Origin: AP-15 sp963833745
Lineage (GTDB): Bacteria > Pseudomonadota > Alphaproteobacteria > ATCC43930 > CGMCC-115725
Assembly: GCA_963833745.1 (NCBI GenBank)
Contig: CAWHZD010000008.1
Span: 1 to 64,000 of the forward strand
Direction of reading: 5' to 3'
DNA length: 64,000 nucleotides
Position 1 is the first letter of the stretch, and each line of letters starts with the position of its first letter. This document shows positions 35,921 through 44,591 of this stretch, piece after piece. A program made the position numbers and the translations under genes. The notes under the pieces were generated by a model that had not been told where the DNA came from, did no database searches, and saw nothing but the letters and a program-made list of their open reading frames with translations.

Positions 35921-36973
35921 CTAGGGCAGGTAGTAGGCGAAGACGACGGGGGAGACGAAGGCCCAGGTCTCGATAAAGGTCGAGCGGTCGGGTTTGCGGC
36001 CGAGCTCTTCCATGGCGCCCAGCAGGCAGAACCAGTTCAGCACCTCGTGCTGGCCGCTGTCCTCGATCTGGTCGGTCGTATAGCCGTGCCAGCTCGCGTA
36101 ATCGGCCTTGTCGAGCGCCTCGTAGAGACGGCGGTCGGCGGCCACGTCGGGCCACAGCTGAAAGTTCTTTTCGGTCAGGAACGAGTGCGACCAGCTCGAC
36201 GAGGCGACGATCGCGGTGCGCCACGGGCTCGCGGCCATGACCCGCGCCGCCGCCGCGCCGACCTGCATGCAGCGCCCCGGATTGGGCGAGGGCGGGTCGA
36301 GATTGCGAATATTGTCGCGCATCGCCAACGGCAGGCGCAGCCCGCGCGCGGCGTTGACCCGGCGGCCATAGCAATTCACCGACACCGGCAACAGCGGACA
36401 GTCAAACCCGCGCCGGTCATCGTCGAGCAAGAGGATCGTGTTTTCGAAGGCGTGGCCGAGCGAATGGTGCAATGGCTTGTAGGCATAGGCCATGTCGATG
36501 CCGCTCTCGATCAACCCGGTCGCGAGGTATTTGCCGGCCTCGCGATGACCGCGCAGGCGAAAGGTCTGGTCGGCGGGCTCACCCCACGGGTTGTCGGGCG
36601 ACCGGCGATGCTTCCACGGCTGGATGTCGCGGTCCTCGTAGGCGAGGACGGCAAAGGGCGGGACGATGTCTTCCTTGAAGTTTTCGTACTGGTCGTCGCC
36701 GAACATGACGACCACGTCGGGCTTGAAGGCGTCGAGTGCGGCCCGCGCCTCGGCGAAATGGCGGCGATAGACCTCGCGCGCCCGGCCCGCCGCGGCCGTG
36801 CCCCAGTCGTTGCCGAGCTCGGCGCGCAGCGCCGCCGGCCAGTTCGCCGGGTCCTTCTGCGCCGCCGGCATGTCGGGGTCGTCGAGGGCGGTGCGCAGCA
36901 TAAAGGTCCAGTCCTCGTCCCGGCGCAGCATCAGCGGCCGGTGCGTGCACCCCAACCCCAGGATCTCGGCCAT
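35921..36973 (-). CDS. Class III extradiol dioxygenase (LigB-like)
   Basis: The 350-residue protein resembles catalytic B subunits of protocatechuate 4,5-dioxygenase-type enzymes, which cleave aromatic rings with non-haem iron. Expected features: an N-terminal His in LGLGCTHRPLM, DVVVMFGDDQYENF with its acidic residues, GHAFENTILLL, a central LPVSVNCYG segment, and IVASSSWSHSF with His. The natural substrate is unknown and no A-subunit gene is adjacent. It is convergent with the racemase-like gene. Confidence 0.75.
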   Translation of the reverse strand: MAEILGLGCTHRPLMLRRDEDWTFMLRTALDDPDMPAAQKDPANWPAALRAELGNDWGTAAAGRAREVYRRHFAEARAALDAFKPDVVVMFGDDQYENFKEDIVPPFAVLAYEDRDIQPWKHRRSPDNPWGEPADQTFRLRGHREAGKYLATGLIESGIDMAYAYKPLHHSLGHAFENTILLLDDDRRGFDCPLLPVSVNCYGRRVNAARGLRLPLAMRDNIRNLDPPSPNPGRCMQVGAAAARVMAASPWRTAIVASSSWSHSFLTEKNFQLWPDVAADRRLYEALDKADYASWHGYTTDQIEDSGQHEVLNWFCLLGAMEELGRKPDRSTFIETWAFVSPVVFAYYLP

Positions 36974-37024
36974 TCTCCTCCCTCCGATAATAGCTTGTTA
37001 CTGCGCCGGATATTCGACGGCTCC

Positions 37025-37135
37025 TTATCCGTCGCCCCCGCGAAGGCGGGGTCCAGAGCCTGCCCCTGGCCCGAACAGGGGGCAACCGCAAAGCGCTGGA
37101 TCACTGGGTTCCCGCTTTCGCTGGGCTGACGGTCA
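37025..37135. repeat. Compound hairpin repeat
   Basis: Three hairpins in a row: CCCCCGCGAAGGCGGGG, GCCCCTGGCCCGAACAGGGG and CCCGCTTTCGCTGGG. Same architecture as 18775-18880, 44400-44504 and 62695-62790. It lies 25 bases beyond the end of gltA and could act as its transcription terminator. Confidence 0.75.
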
Positions 37136-37159
37136 GCAGCCGCTTTTCGAGCTTGACGC

Positions 37160-38473
37160 TCACCCGCGCTGGTTGAGGGGCACGTAATGGCGCTGGTCTG
37201 GTCCCATGAACAATTGGCGCGGGCGCATCAGCTTGGCGTCGCTGTCTTCGATCATCTCAGTCCACTGCGCGACCCAGCCGGTAGTGCGCGCGATCGCGAA
37301 CAGCACGGTGAACATCGAGACCGGAAAGCCCATCGCCTTCAGGATGATTCCCGAGTAGAAGTCGACGTTCGGGTACAGCCTCCGCTTTATAAAGTAATCA
37401 TCGTTCAGCGCAATCTTCTCCAGCTCCTTCGCGAGGTCGAGCAGCGGGTCGTCTTTTATTCCGAGCTCGTCGAGCACCTCGTGAAAGCTGTCACGCAGGA
37501 CATGGGCGCGCGGGTCGTAATTTTTGTAGACGCGATGGCCAAAGCCGAACAGCAGCTCGTTGTCTTCTTTGGATTTGACGTGGTCGAGGAACTCCTTGAT
37601 GTGAGATTTGTCGCCGATGCGCGCCAGCATCTTGAGCACTTCCTCGTTGGCGCCGCCATGCGCGGGGCCCCATAACGAAGCGATGCCGGCGGCGATGCAG
37701 GCAAACGGGTTGGCGCCGCTCGACCCGGCATTGCGCACCGTCGCCGTCGACGCGTTCTGCTCGTGATCGGCGTGCAGGATGAAGATGCGGTCCATCGCCC
37801 GCGCCAGGATCGGGTTGACCTTGTACTCCTCGCACGGCACGGCAAACGTCATGTGCAGGAAATTCTCGGCGTAGCCCAGCGAGTTCTGCGGATAGATAAA
37901 GGGCTGGCCGTTTGAGTACTTATAGGCCATCGCGGCGATCGTCGGCATCTTGGCGATCAGGCGATAGGACGCGACCATTCTTTGATAGGGATCGTGGATG
38001 TCGGTCGAATCATGATAGAATGCCGACAGCGCGCCGACCACCCCGCACATGACCGCCATCGGGTGCGCATCGCGGCGGAACCCGCGGAAGAACGTCGTCA
38101 GCTGCTCGTGCACCATCGTGTGGTGGGTGATGTCGTGAACGAACTGCGCCTTTTCCTTAGGCGTGGGCAGTTCGCCGTTGAGCAGCAGATAGGCGACTTC
38201 GAGAAAATCGCTGCCTTCCGCCAGCTCCTGGATCGGATAGCCGCGGTACATCAAAATGCCTTCGTCGCCGTCGATATAGGTAATGCTCGACCGGCAGGCG
38301 GCGGTCGCCATGAACCCCGGGTCGTAGGTGAAGCAACCGCTTTGCGCGTAGAGTTTGCGGATGTCGATGACTTTCGGGCCGATCGTCCCGTGCAGGACGG
38401 GAAGCTCGACCGACTTGCCGGTTTCATTGTCCGTAAGGGTCATGGTTCCGGTCGATTGGTTGTTCCCGTCCAT
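37160..38473 (-). CDS. gltA: Citrate synthase, hexameric type II
   Basis: Condenses acetyl-CoA and oxaloacetate to citrate. The 437-residue protein has the type II layout: an N-terminal small beta domain (NETGKSVELPVLHGTIGP), ITYIDGDEGILMYRGYPI, HADHEQNASTATVRNAGSSG with the catalytic His, and FGHRVYKNYDPRA with the second active-site His. The end (QLFMGPDQRHYVPLNQR) is standard. The ATG at 38473 has GAGGTG about ten bases upstream. gltX lies 113 bases upstream on the same strand. Confidence 0.96.
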   Translation of the reverse strand: MDGNNQSTGTMTLTDNETGKSVELPVLHGTIGPKVIDIRKLYAQSGCFTYDPGFMATAACRSSITYIDGDEGILMYRGYPIQELAEGSDFLEVAYLLLNGELPTPKEKAQFVHDITHHTMVHEQLTTFFRGFRRDAHPMAVMCGVVGALSAFYHDSTDIHDPYQRMVASYRLIAKMPTIAAMAYKYSNGQPFIYPQNSLGYAENFLHMTFAVPCEEYKVNPILARAMDRIFILHADHEQNASTATVRNAGSSGANPFACIAAGIASLWGPAHGGANEEVLKMLARIGDKSHIKEFLDHVKSKEDNELLFGFGHRVYKNYDPRAHVLRDSFHEVLDELGIKDDPLLDLAKELEKIALNDDYFIKRRLYPNVDFYSGIILKAMGFPVSMFTVLFAIARTTGWVAQWTEMIEDSDAKLMRPRQLFMGPDQRHYVPLNQRG

Positions 38474-38586
38474 CGCTGCACCTCGTCTTGCCATGCCCGC
38501 GGGGCATTCCCGTATCCCGGGGAGAAAAATAGACCCGGCGGCGCGCCTTGGCAAACCGTTCGCACATGCGAAATGACGGGCCGGAG

Positions 38587-40011
38587 TCAGCCGGACCCGA
38601 AGGCGGCGTCGCCGATCCGTCCCAGAGTCTCCTCGCGGCCGAGCACCTCGATGACGAAAAAGATCCCCGGCGAGGCGGCCGAGCCGGTCAGCGCGACGCG
38701 CAGCGGCTGCGCCACGGCGCCGAGCTGCACCCCGTTTTCGGCGGCGAAGGCGCGCATCTGGGCTTCGAGCGGCTCTGCCTGCCACTGACTGTGTTCGATC
38801 GACGGGAGGAGCCCCTCCAGCAGCCGGCGTGCTGCCGGCGTCAGCAACCTTGCCGCCGCCTTTGCGTCGGGAGCGATCGGGCGCTCGGCGACCAGAAACC
38901 GCGCGTTGGCGGCGAGCTCGACGAGCGTCTTCGGGCGCAACTTCAGCTCCGGCATCGCCCGCCGCAGCCGGTCGCGGCGGGTGTCGTCGAGCGGATGGCC
39001 GAGGGCCGCTTCCAGCCGCTCGGCGGTCTGCATGGCGAGACGGTCGTCATCCGTCTCGCGGATGTAGTGGCCGTTCAGACTGTCGAGCTTGGCGAAATCA
39101 AAGCGCGCCGGGGCGCGCCCGACGGCGTCGAGGTCGAACCATCGGATCGCCTCTTCGGTCGAGATGATCTCGTCGTCACCATGGCTCCAGCCGAGCCGCA
39201 GCAGGTAGTTGCGCAACGCCTGCGGCAGGTAGCCCATCTCGCGGTAGGCCTCGACGCCGAGGGCGCCGTGGCGCTTGGACAGTTTCGCGCCGTCGGCCCC
39301 GTGGATCAGCGGCACATGGGCGAATTCGGGGACCGGCCAGTCGAGCGCCTTGTAGATCTGGGTCTGGCGAAAAGCGTTATTCAAATGGTCGTCGCCGCGG
39401 ATCACATGGGAAATTTCCATGTCGTGGTCGTCGACGACGACCGAGAGGTTGTAGGTCGGCGTGCCGTCGCCGCGCAGGATGATCAGATCGTCGAGCTCGG
39501 CATTGGCGACCGTGACCTCGCCCTGGACATGGTCGCGGATCGTCGTTGTACCTTCTTGCGGTGCCTTCAGACGGATCGCCGGGGCGACGCCGTCCGGTGC
39601 CTCGCTGGGGTCGCGGTCGCGCCAGGCGCCGTCATAGCGCACCGAGCGCTTTTCGGCGCGCGCCTTGTCGCGCATCGCCGCGAGCTCGGCCGGGGTGCAA
39701 TAGCAGTAATAGGCGCGGCCGGTGGCCAGCAATTGCCGCGCGACCTCGGCATGGCGCTCGGCGCGCGCGGACTGATGGACGATCTCGCCGTCCCAGCCGA
39801 GCCCGAGCCAGTCGAGGCCGTCGATGATCGCCGCCACCGCTTCCGGGGTCGAGCGCACCCGGTCGGTGTCCTCGATGCGCAGCCGAAAGCTGCCCCCCGC
39901 TCCATGCAATTGGTGACGGCGCGCGAACAGCCAATTGAACAACGCGGTACGAGCGCCGCCAATGTGCAAGAACCCGGTCGGCGAGGGTGCAAAGCGAACG
40001 GTGACGGTCAT
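38587..40011 (-). CDS. gltX: Glutamyl-tRNA synthetase
   Basis: Charges tRNA-Glu, or both tRNA-Glu and tRNA-Gln if non-discriminating. The 474-residue protein shows the class I HIGH-type motif (RFAPSPTGFLHIGGARTALF), LRIEDTDR, VIRGDDHLNNAFRQ and the KLSKRHGALGVE signature, then the C-terminal anticodon-binding domain. The ATG at 40011 gives the canonical start (MTVTVRFAPSPTG). The gltX-gltA order is common in Alphaproteobacteria. The gene is divergent from the toxin-like gene, with 148 bases between. Confidence 0.95.
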   Translation of the reverse strand: MTVTVRFAPSPTGFLHIGGARTALFNWLFARRHQLHGAGGSFRLRIEDTDRVRSTPEAVAAIIDGLDWLGLGWDGEIVHQSARAERHAEVARQLLATGRAYYCYCTPAELAAMRDKARAEKRSVRYDGAWRDRDPSEAPDGVAPAIRLKAPQEGTTTIRDHVQGEVTVANAELDDLIILRGDGTPTYNLSVVVDDHDMEISHVIRGDDHLNNAFRQTQIYKALDWPVPEFAHVPLIHGADGAKLSKRHGALGVEAYREMGYLPQALRNYLLRLGWSHGDDEIISTEEAIRWFDLDAVGRAPARFDFAKLDSLNGHYIRETDDDRLAMQTAERLEAALGHPLDDTRRDRLRRAMPELKLRPKTLVELAANARFLVAERPIAPDAKAAARLLTPAARRLLEGLLPSIEHSQWQAEPLEAQMRAFAAENGVQLGAVAQPLRVALTGSAASPGIFFVIEVLGREETLGRIGDAAFGSG

Positions 40012-40159
40012 CCCCGAAGGATGGGGAAGGCGCGACCCGATATCAACGCGCCGACGCGGGGAGACACGGGCGCATAGCGAATTCATGGTCTGTTCTGGAC
40101 GTTTGCGACATCTGCGTGTATAAGATTCCGCGGATCATCAAATTGCGGGACCGGAGACG

Positions 40160-41161
40160 ATGCCCCTGACGACCTCTCGCGGCGACGTACCCGAGAGCTC
40201 GCTCACGCAGGTGATGGCGATCACCGAGAATGGGTTGGTTCTGGGCGCGACCGTGCTCGCTGCGATGCGCGTTGTCGACGGCGCGCCGGAAATCGCGGTC
40301 GACGGCGCCGAGGAGCGCATCTTGGCGCTGCTGGCGATTGTTTACGGCGATAAGGTCGGTGCCCGCGTTCTCGACAACATCCGCCCTGCGTCACGATATT
40401 GGCACAAGGGAGAGAAAACCCTCGCCGCAATCGAACTCGCACTGTGTGGCCTGCCGCCGCTGCCGGATGAGGAACAGGCGTCGTCCCGCCTCTCTCTCGG
40501 CGAGCAGCTGCTTGCCGAGGGCCTCAACCCGCGCGACTTGATCAAGGCCTGCGGCCTCGATCCCACCCTGCTCGATCTCGTCAAGGGCTTCAATCGGGAC
40601 CAGCCGCGCGTCCCTGCCGGCAATCCCGATGGCGGCCAATGGACCGGCGACAACGCCGCCGGCGGAGGCACCACCTACGGTTCCTCGGCACCGCCGACAG
40701 GCCAACCCACCGTATTGGCCGAATACAAAGTCATAAAGGAACCGCCCAAGGACGCGAGAGTAGTCATACCCCGAGACGGCAGCCCGATCCGAGGTGGCGA
40801 TCCGCCAACGTTGCTGATCGCACCTCCTCAAGCCCACTATCGTCAAGTGTACGCCGCCGGCCAGGCGATCGCTTCACTACCTCCGTTCGACCAAATCGTC
40901 CATATCCGGGCAGCTCTGCACCAGGGTGGCACTTATGACTTTCAAAGGGATCCAATAAGACAGGAAACCCAGCCAGCTTATGCCAACGCTAGCAATTACG
41001 CGGTCGGGGTTTATTTGGCAGGTGCTGGGTACCCGCTTTGGGCAGCGAGCAAAATGGCCGAGGCCTATGCGTCTTTTAATTCCACTAATTATGGAAGCAA
41101 AAATCAAACAGACTGGCTGGAGCAGGGATGGAGAGACGCGACTGCCGGTCGTTGGAAATGA
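40160..41161 (+). CDS. Polymorphic-toxin-like protein (type 44-like C-terminus)
   Basis: The 333-residue protein is modular. Residues ~15-145 form a helical module (ending in LSLGEQLLAEGLNPRDLIKA and CGLDPTLLDL). The linker motif RVPAGNPDGGQWT (150-162), recurrent in alphaproteobacterial toxin-like proteins, follows; then a Pro/Gly-rich spacer and a compact C-terminal domain (about 225-333). That domain (FDQIVHIRAALHQGGTYDFQ, YANASNYAVGVYLAGAGYPL, WLEQGWRDATAGRW) resembles polymorphic toxin type 44. I infer an exported or injected toxin, possibly a peptidase or nuclease-type effector; the activity is unknown. There is no signal peptide. GGAG precedes the ATG. A small membrane-anchored protein gene follows after three bases. 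Confidence 0.6.
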   Translation: MPLTTSRGDVPESSLTQVMAITENGLVLGATVLAAMRVVDGAPEIAVDGAEERILALLAIVYGDKVGARVLDNIRPASRYWHKGEKTLAAIELALCGLPPLPDEEQASSRLSLGEQLLAEGLNPRDLIKACGLDPTLLDLVKGFNRDQPRVPAGNPDGGQWTGDNAAGGGTTYGSSAPPTGQPTVLAEYKVIKEPPKDARVVIPRDGSPIRGGDPPTLLIAPPQAHYRQVYAAGQAIASLPPFDQIVHIRAALHQGGTYDFQRDPIRQETQPAYANASNYAVGVYLAGAGYPLWAASKMAEAYASFNSTNYGSKNQTDWLEQGWRDATAGRWK

Positions 41162-41164
41162 TGG

Positions 41165-41626
41165 ATGGCAGTCTCGCGTCCTCGTACTGCAACGGCGCAG
41201 GTATTGTGGGCGCTGGCAATTATCGGATTCGGAATAGGGCTCGTTTATCTCGTACGATTTGCAGAGTTCGCTTCCGTGATGTTCGAGGTTTTCTCCGATA
41301 TCGATTGGACAAAGGATTCCGCAACAAACGCGCGCGGCGATAAGGTTGATGCCTCGACAGAATCCTCGGGTCGATGGCAGGATCCTGACAAGACGGTTCT
41401 CCGACTTCGACGCGCCCATCATTGGTTCTCCACGGCACTCGTCGAAGCGGAAAGCTTTGGCGTTCAAGAACACCTTAAATGGGTAAATAACGACGCGCTC
41501 GACGTGACGCTCGGCTTCGGCTGCCTGACGCACATGACGCAACCCATTGAGCAGGTCGGCTCCATTCACATCTCCTACCATTTCAGCAACGGCGACAAGA
41601 CGCTTTCAAAAGGCTGCCCTGATTGA
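41165..41626 (+). CDS. Small membrane-anchored protein, possible immunity protein
   Basis: The 153-residue protein has one N-terminal TM helix (VLWALAIIGFGIGLVYLVRF) and a soluble domain that would face the periplasm (HHWFSTALVEAESFGVQEHL, TLGFGCLTHMTQPIEQVGSI). No family recognised. It starts three bases after the toxin-like gene's stop and its base composition is less G+C-rich than the core genes. Position, size and anchoring fit an immunity protein that protects the periplasm. This is inference from context only. Confidence 0.5.
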   Translation: MAVSRPRTATAQVLWALAIIGFGIGLVYLVRFAEFASVMFEVFSDIDWTKDSATNARGDKVDASTESSGRWQDPDKTVLRLRRAHHWFSTALVEAESFGVQEHLKWVNNDALDVTLGFGCLTHMTQPIEQVGSIHISYHFSNGDKTLSKGCPD

Positions 41627-41667
41627 CCGACGTTTAGGTCGCTTGATCAGCCCGGATCGGACAGCTC

Positions 41668-41786
41668 AGGGCGCCGCCGTAGGACGGATGCAATCCGCCT
41701 CCTCTGCCTGTGTCGCGCGCGGCCCTGCCGTTAGCGCCCCGCCCACCGGAGACCACCGAGATGGCGGATTACATCCGCCCTACGCT
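41668..41786. repeat. Inverted repeat with ~20-bp arms
   Basis: Left arm GTAGGACGGATGCAATCCGC (41679-41698) and right arm GCGGATTACATCCGCCCTAC (41764-41783) are near-perfect reverse complements separated by about 65 bases. This GTAGGGCGGAT-type sequence is typical of dispersed intergenic elements in proteobacteria. It lies downstream of the possible immunity gene and might also end its transcript. Confidence 0.75.
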
Positions 41787-41996
41787 TGCTGACCGCGTGG
41801 CTGGTGGGTATCGCCTATTCGCTTCCTGCGTGCGGTAGGGCGCGGCCACCTTCGGCGTCACCCGAGATTATCGTGCTCTCGTCTACGCAGCGACTGGACG
41901 CCAAACGACGCCAGCTCGCTGCTGCGGCTGTCGCCCTCGTTGGCCTCGCCCACTTCCGAAATTCGCCAATTTCGGCCAACCGGAATCCGCCCAAAT

Positions 41997-42025
41997 CGCT
42001 CTCAAAAACAATGTTTTTGAGAGCG
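41997..42025. repeat. Perfect 14-bp palindrome around one A
   Basis: CGCTCTCAAAAACA is followed by A and by its exact reverse complement TGTTTTTGAGAGCG. It could be a protein-binding site, a terminator-like hairpin or a mini-element end. It is ten bases from the inverted-repeat element that begins near 42035. Confidence 0.85.
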
Positions 42026-42034
42026 GCAGGCCCG

Positions 42035-42205
42035 CTAGCAGGGTGCGGAAAAACGAAGATCTCGTCACCCGCACATCCTTCGAGACGCTTCGCTCCTCAG
42101 GATGAGGTAAGTGTTCTCAATTGCTTACCTCACCCTGAGGAAGCCCGAAGGGCTGTCTCGAAGGGTGCTGGCGCGGGAGATTCGAGTTTTTCCGCAGCCT
42201 GCTAA
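42035..42205. mobile_element. MITE-like element with long terminal inverted repeats
   Basis: The left half (CTAGCAGGGTGCGGAAAAAC, then CATCCTTCGAGACGCTTCGC and CCTCAGGATGAGG) is mirrored by the right half (CCTCACCCTGAGGAAGCCCG, CTCGAAGGGTGCTGGC, GTTTTTCCGCAGCCTGCTAAG). Each arm is about 75 bp with ~80 % match by eye, and the spacer is short, so the whole folds into one long hairpin. It encodes nothing. This is the structure of a miniature inverted-repeat transposable element. The remainder of 42206-42598 shows no gene. Confidence 0.75.
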
Positions 42206-42598
42206 GGACGTGCCAATGCCGATAGGTATCGAAAGCAAAGCTCCTAACCAAAGGTCTGCACTCACTCCAACCTCCCGTCTTCACAGGTTCGGGGGGGAGG
42301 CCCGTTTTTCTCACAACTGTAGACTGAATCGAAGATCTCGTCATGAAGGTCGGCGTCTGATCGAAGGGCCGACGAGGTGAGCTGCATTTATTAAGAATTC
42401 TCTGCAAATTCACTCTCCCCTGCCCGATCAACGAGTTACGGGCTGCATAAGCTGCAGCCGAAAATCCGGTGGCTGGCGGTGGAACCCAGGGAACCCCGCC
42501 GTCCGGACCGTGGGCGGTAGGTTCTGCGTCGCCGCACCACCCTAGTCATCGAAAGATGGGGTCCTCACACGCGCCGAGACTTCCGCGGTCGGGCCCGC

Positions 42599-44230
42599 TC
42601 ACCGCTGTGGCGCCTTTGGCTCGCAGAACATCTCGCGCAGGCGGGTCTTCATGATCTTGCCGGTCGCGGTGTGGGGCAGCTCGTCGATCGTTGCGACGTC
42701 GTCGGGCAGCATCCAGCGCGGGAATTGCCGGGCGAGAAAGGCGATCAGCTGGTCGCGCTCGGGCTTGCAGCCGGGACGCGGCGTCACGATCAGCAAGGGC
42801 CGCTCGCCCCAGCGCGGGTCGGGGACGGCGATGACCGCGGCCTCGGCCACGTCGTCATGGGCGATCGCCGCGTTTTCGAGGTCGATCGAGCTGATCCATT
42901 CGCCGCCCGACTTGATCACGTCCTTGCGCCGGTCGGTGATCTGCATATAGCCGTCGGGGTCGATCGTCGCCATGTCGCCGGTGTGAAACCAGCCATCCGG
43001 CTCGACCGAAACGGCGCTGGCCTCGGCATCCTCGAAATAGCCGCTGACGATCCACGGGCCGCGCACTAAAACGTCGCCCATCGACTTGCCGTCGTGCGGC
43101 TGGGCGCGTCCCTCGTCATCGATAATCTTCATCTCGACGCCAAAGACCGGCCGGCCCTGCTTGGTCTTGACCGCGAGCTGCGCCTGCGCATCGAGGCCGC
43201 GGTGCTTTGCCTTCAGCGCGGCGGTCGTGCCGAGCGGGCTCATTTCGGTCATGCCCCAGCCCTGACGCATGTCGATGCCGTGGCGCGCGAAAGCCTCGAT
43301 CATCGACGGCGGCACCGCCGAGCCGCCGGACAGCACCCGGTGCAACGTAGAACAGCACGCACCTGATGAGGACAGATATGCCTCAAAGCCCAGCCATACC
43401 GTCGGCACCCCGAGGGCATAGGTGACGCCCTCTGCCTCGAACAGCTCGTAAAGGCTGGCGCCGTCGAGGCGCGGGCCGGGCATTACCAGCTTGGCGCCGT
43501 TCATTGGCACGGCGTGGGGAATACCCCAGCCGCAGGCGTGAAACAGCGGCACGACCGGGCAGACGACGTCGGCGGCCGAGATCGATATTGCGTCGGGCAG
43601 CGAAATGCCGAAGGCATGCAGCACCGTCGAACGGTGGCTGTAGAGGGCGCCCTTGGGATGGCCGGTGGTGCCCGAGGTGTAACAGAGTGCGGCGGCGGTG
43701 CGCTCGTCGAATTCGGGCCAGTCGAAGCCGGCGTCTTGCCCGGCGATCAGCGTTTCGTAGCAGGGCAAGGTAGGCAACGCGGTTGCGGCGGCGGCATCGG
43801 TGTCGGTCATCGGCACGATATGGCAATCGGCCGGAAAGCGCGGGGCGAGGCGCTCGACCAACGGCAAGAACGTGGTGTCGACAAACAACAACCGGTCGGC
43901 GGCGTGGTTGAGGATGTAGACGATCTGGTCGTCGAAGAGCCGCGGGTTGATCGTGTGGCAGACTGCGCCGATGCCCGAGATTGCGTAATACAATTCGAAA
44001 TGGCGGAACGTGTTCCAGGCGAGGGTGGCGACCCGGTCGCCGGGTTCGATGCCGAGCCGCCGCAGGGCGCCGGCGAGCTGTTTCGAGCGGCGCTCGGCGT
44101 CGCGATAGGTGTAGCGGTGGACCGGGCCTTCGACGGTGCGCGAGACGATCTCGACATCGCCGTGATAGGTCGCGGCATGGGTGATGATCGACGAGATCAG
44201 GAGCGGCCGTTCCGACATCAATCCCAGCAT
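42599..44230 (-). CDS. Fatty-acyl-CoA synthetase (AMP-forming ligase)
   Basis: Activates a fatty or related acid to its CoA thioester through an acyl-AMP. The 543-residue protein has the phosphate-binding loop YTSGTTGHPKGALYSH, LVPLFHACGWG-like VVPLFHACGWGIPHA, the QGWGMTEMSP motif, DGWFHTGDMATIDPDGYMQI and RRKDVIKSGGEWISS, ending with the conserved Lys region LPHTATGKIMKTRLRE. It resembles medium/long-chain acyl-CoA synthetases of the FadD/LcfB group. The ATG at 44230 starts MLGLMSERPL. It stands alone. Confidence 0.9.
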   Translation of the reverse strand: MLGLMSERPLLISSIITHAATYHGDVEIVSRTVEGPVHRYTYRDAERRSKQLAGALRRLGIEPGDRVATLAWNTFRHFELYYAISGIGAVCHTINPRLFDDQIVYILNHAADRLLFVDTTFLPLVERLAPRFPADCHIVPMTDTDAAAATALPTLPCYETLIAGQDAGFDWPEFDERTAAALCYTSGTTGHPKGALYSHRSTVLHAFGISLPDAISISAADVVCPVVPLFHACGWGIPHAVPMNGAKLVMPGPRLDGASLYELFEAEGVTYALGVPTVWLGFEAYLSSSGACCSTLHRVLSGGSAVPPSMIEAFARHGIDMRQGWGMTEMSPLGTTAALKAKHRGLDAQAQLAVKTKQGRPVFGVEMKIIDDEGRAQPHDGKSMGDVLVRGPWIVSGYFEDAEASAVSVEPDGWFHTGDMATIDPDGYMQITDRRKDVIKSGGEWISSIDLENAAIAHDDVAEAAVIAVPDPRWGERPLLIVTPRPGCKPERDQLIAFLARQFPRWMLPDDVATIDELPHTATGKIMKTRLREMFCEPKAPQR

Positions 44231-44399
44231 CGCTTCCTCCCGGGCCCTGCGAGGCGATTCGGTATTTGACTATGTGGTATGGCAAATTCAGCCGGGCGTA
44301 AACGGGCGGTTAGGCGGACAACGGCGCTCCCCCGGAGATTTCTGCGCCCCCGGGATGCTAGATTGTGAAGATCTGACCCGAGGTCACCCGAACGATCCC

Positions 44400-44504
44400 G
44401 GCATCCTTTACCGTCGCCCCCGTGCAAGCGGGGGTCCAGAGCCTGCCCCTGGCCTGAACAGGGGGCCACAAGCTCGGTCGCCGCCGCCGCTGGGATCCCG
44501 GTTG
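44400..44504. repeat. Compound hairpin repeat interrupted by an insertion sequence
   Basis: The first two hairpins (CCCCCGTGCAAGCGGGGG and GCCCCTGGCCTGAACAGGGG) match the copies at 37025 and 62695. The third arm begins (CTGGGATCCCGGTT) but is cut by the inverted repeat of the adjacent insertion sequence at 44505. A piece of similar arm (CGCGAAAGCGGGCATGA) lies beyond the far end of that element. Confidence 0.7.
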
Positions 44505-44591
44505 CGCGCACTGTTGTCCGGGATTTTCGCCAGGAAGTCGCTTGCACGGCAGACACACCCTGTATGTTGGGCCGAAATCGCGTCGCCAAAC

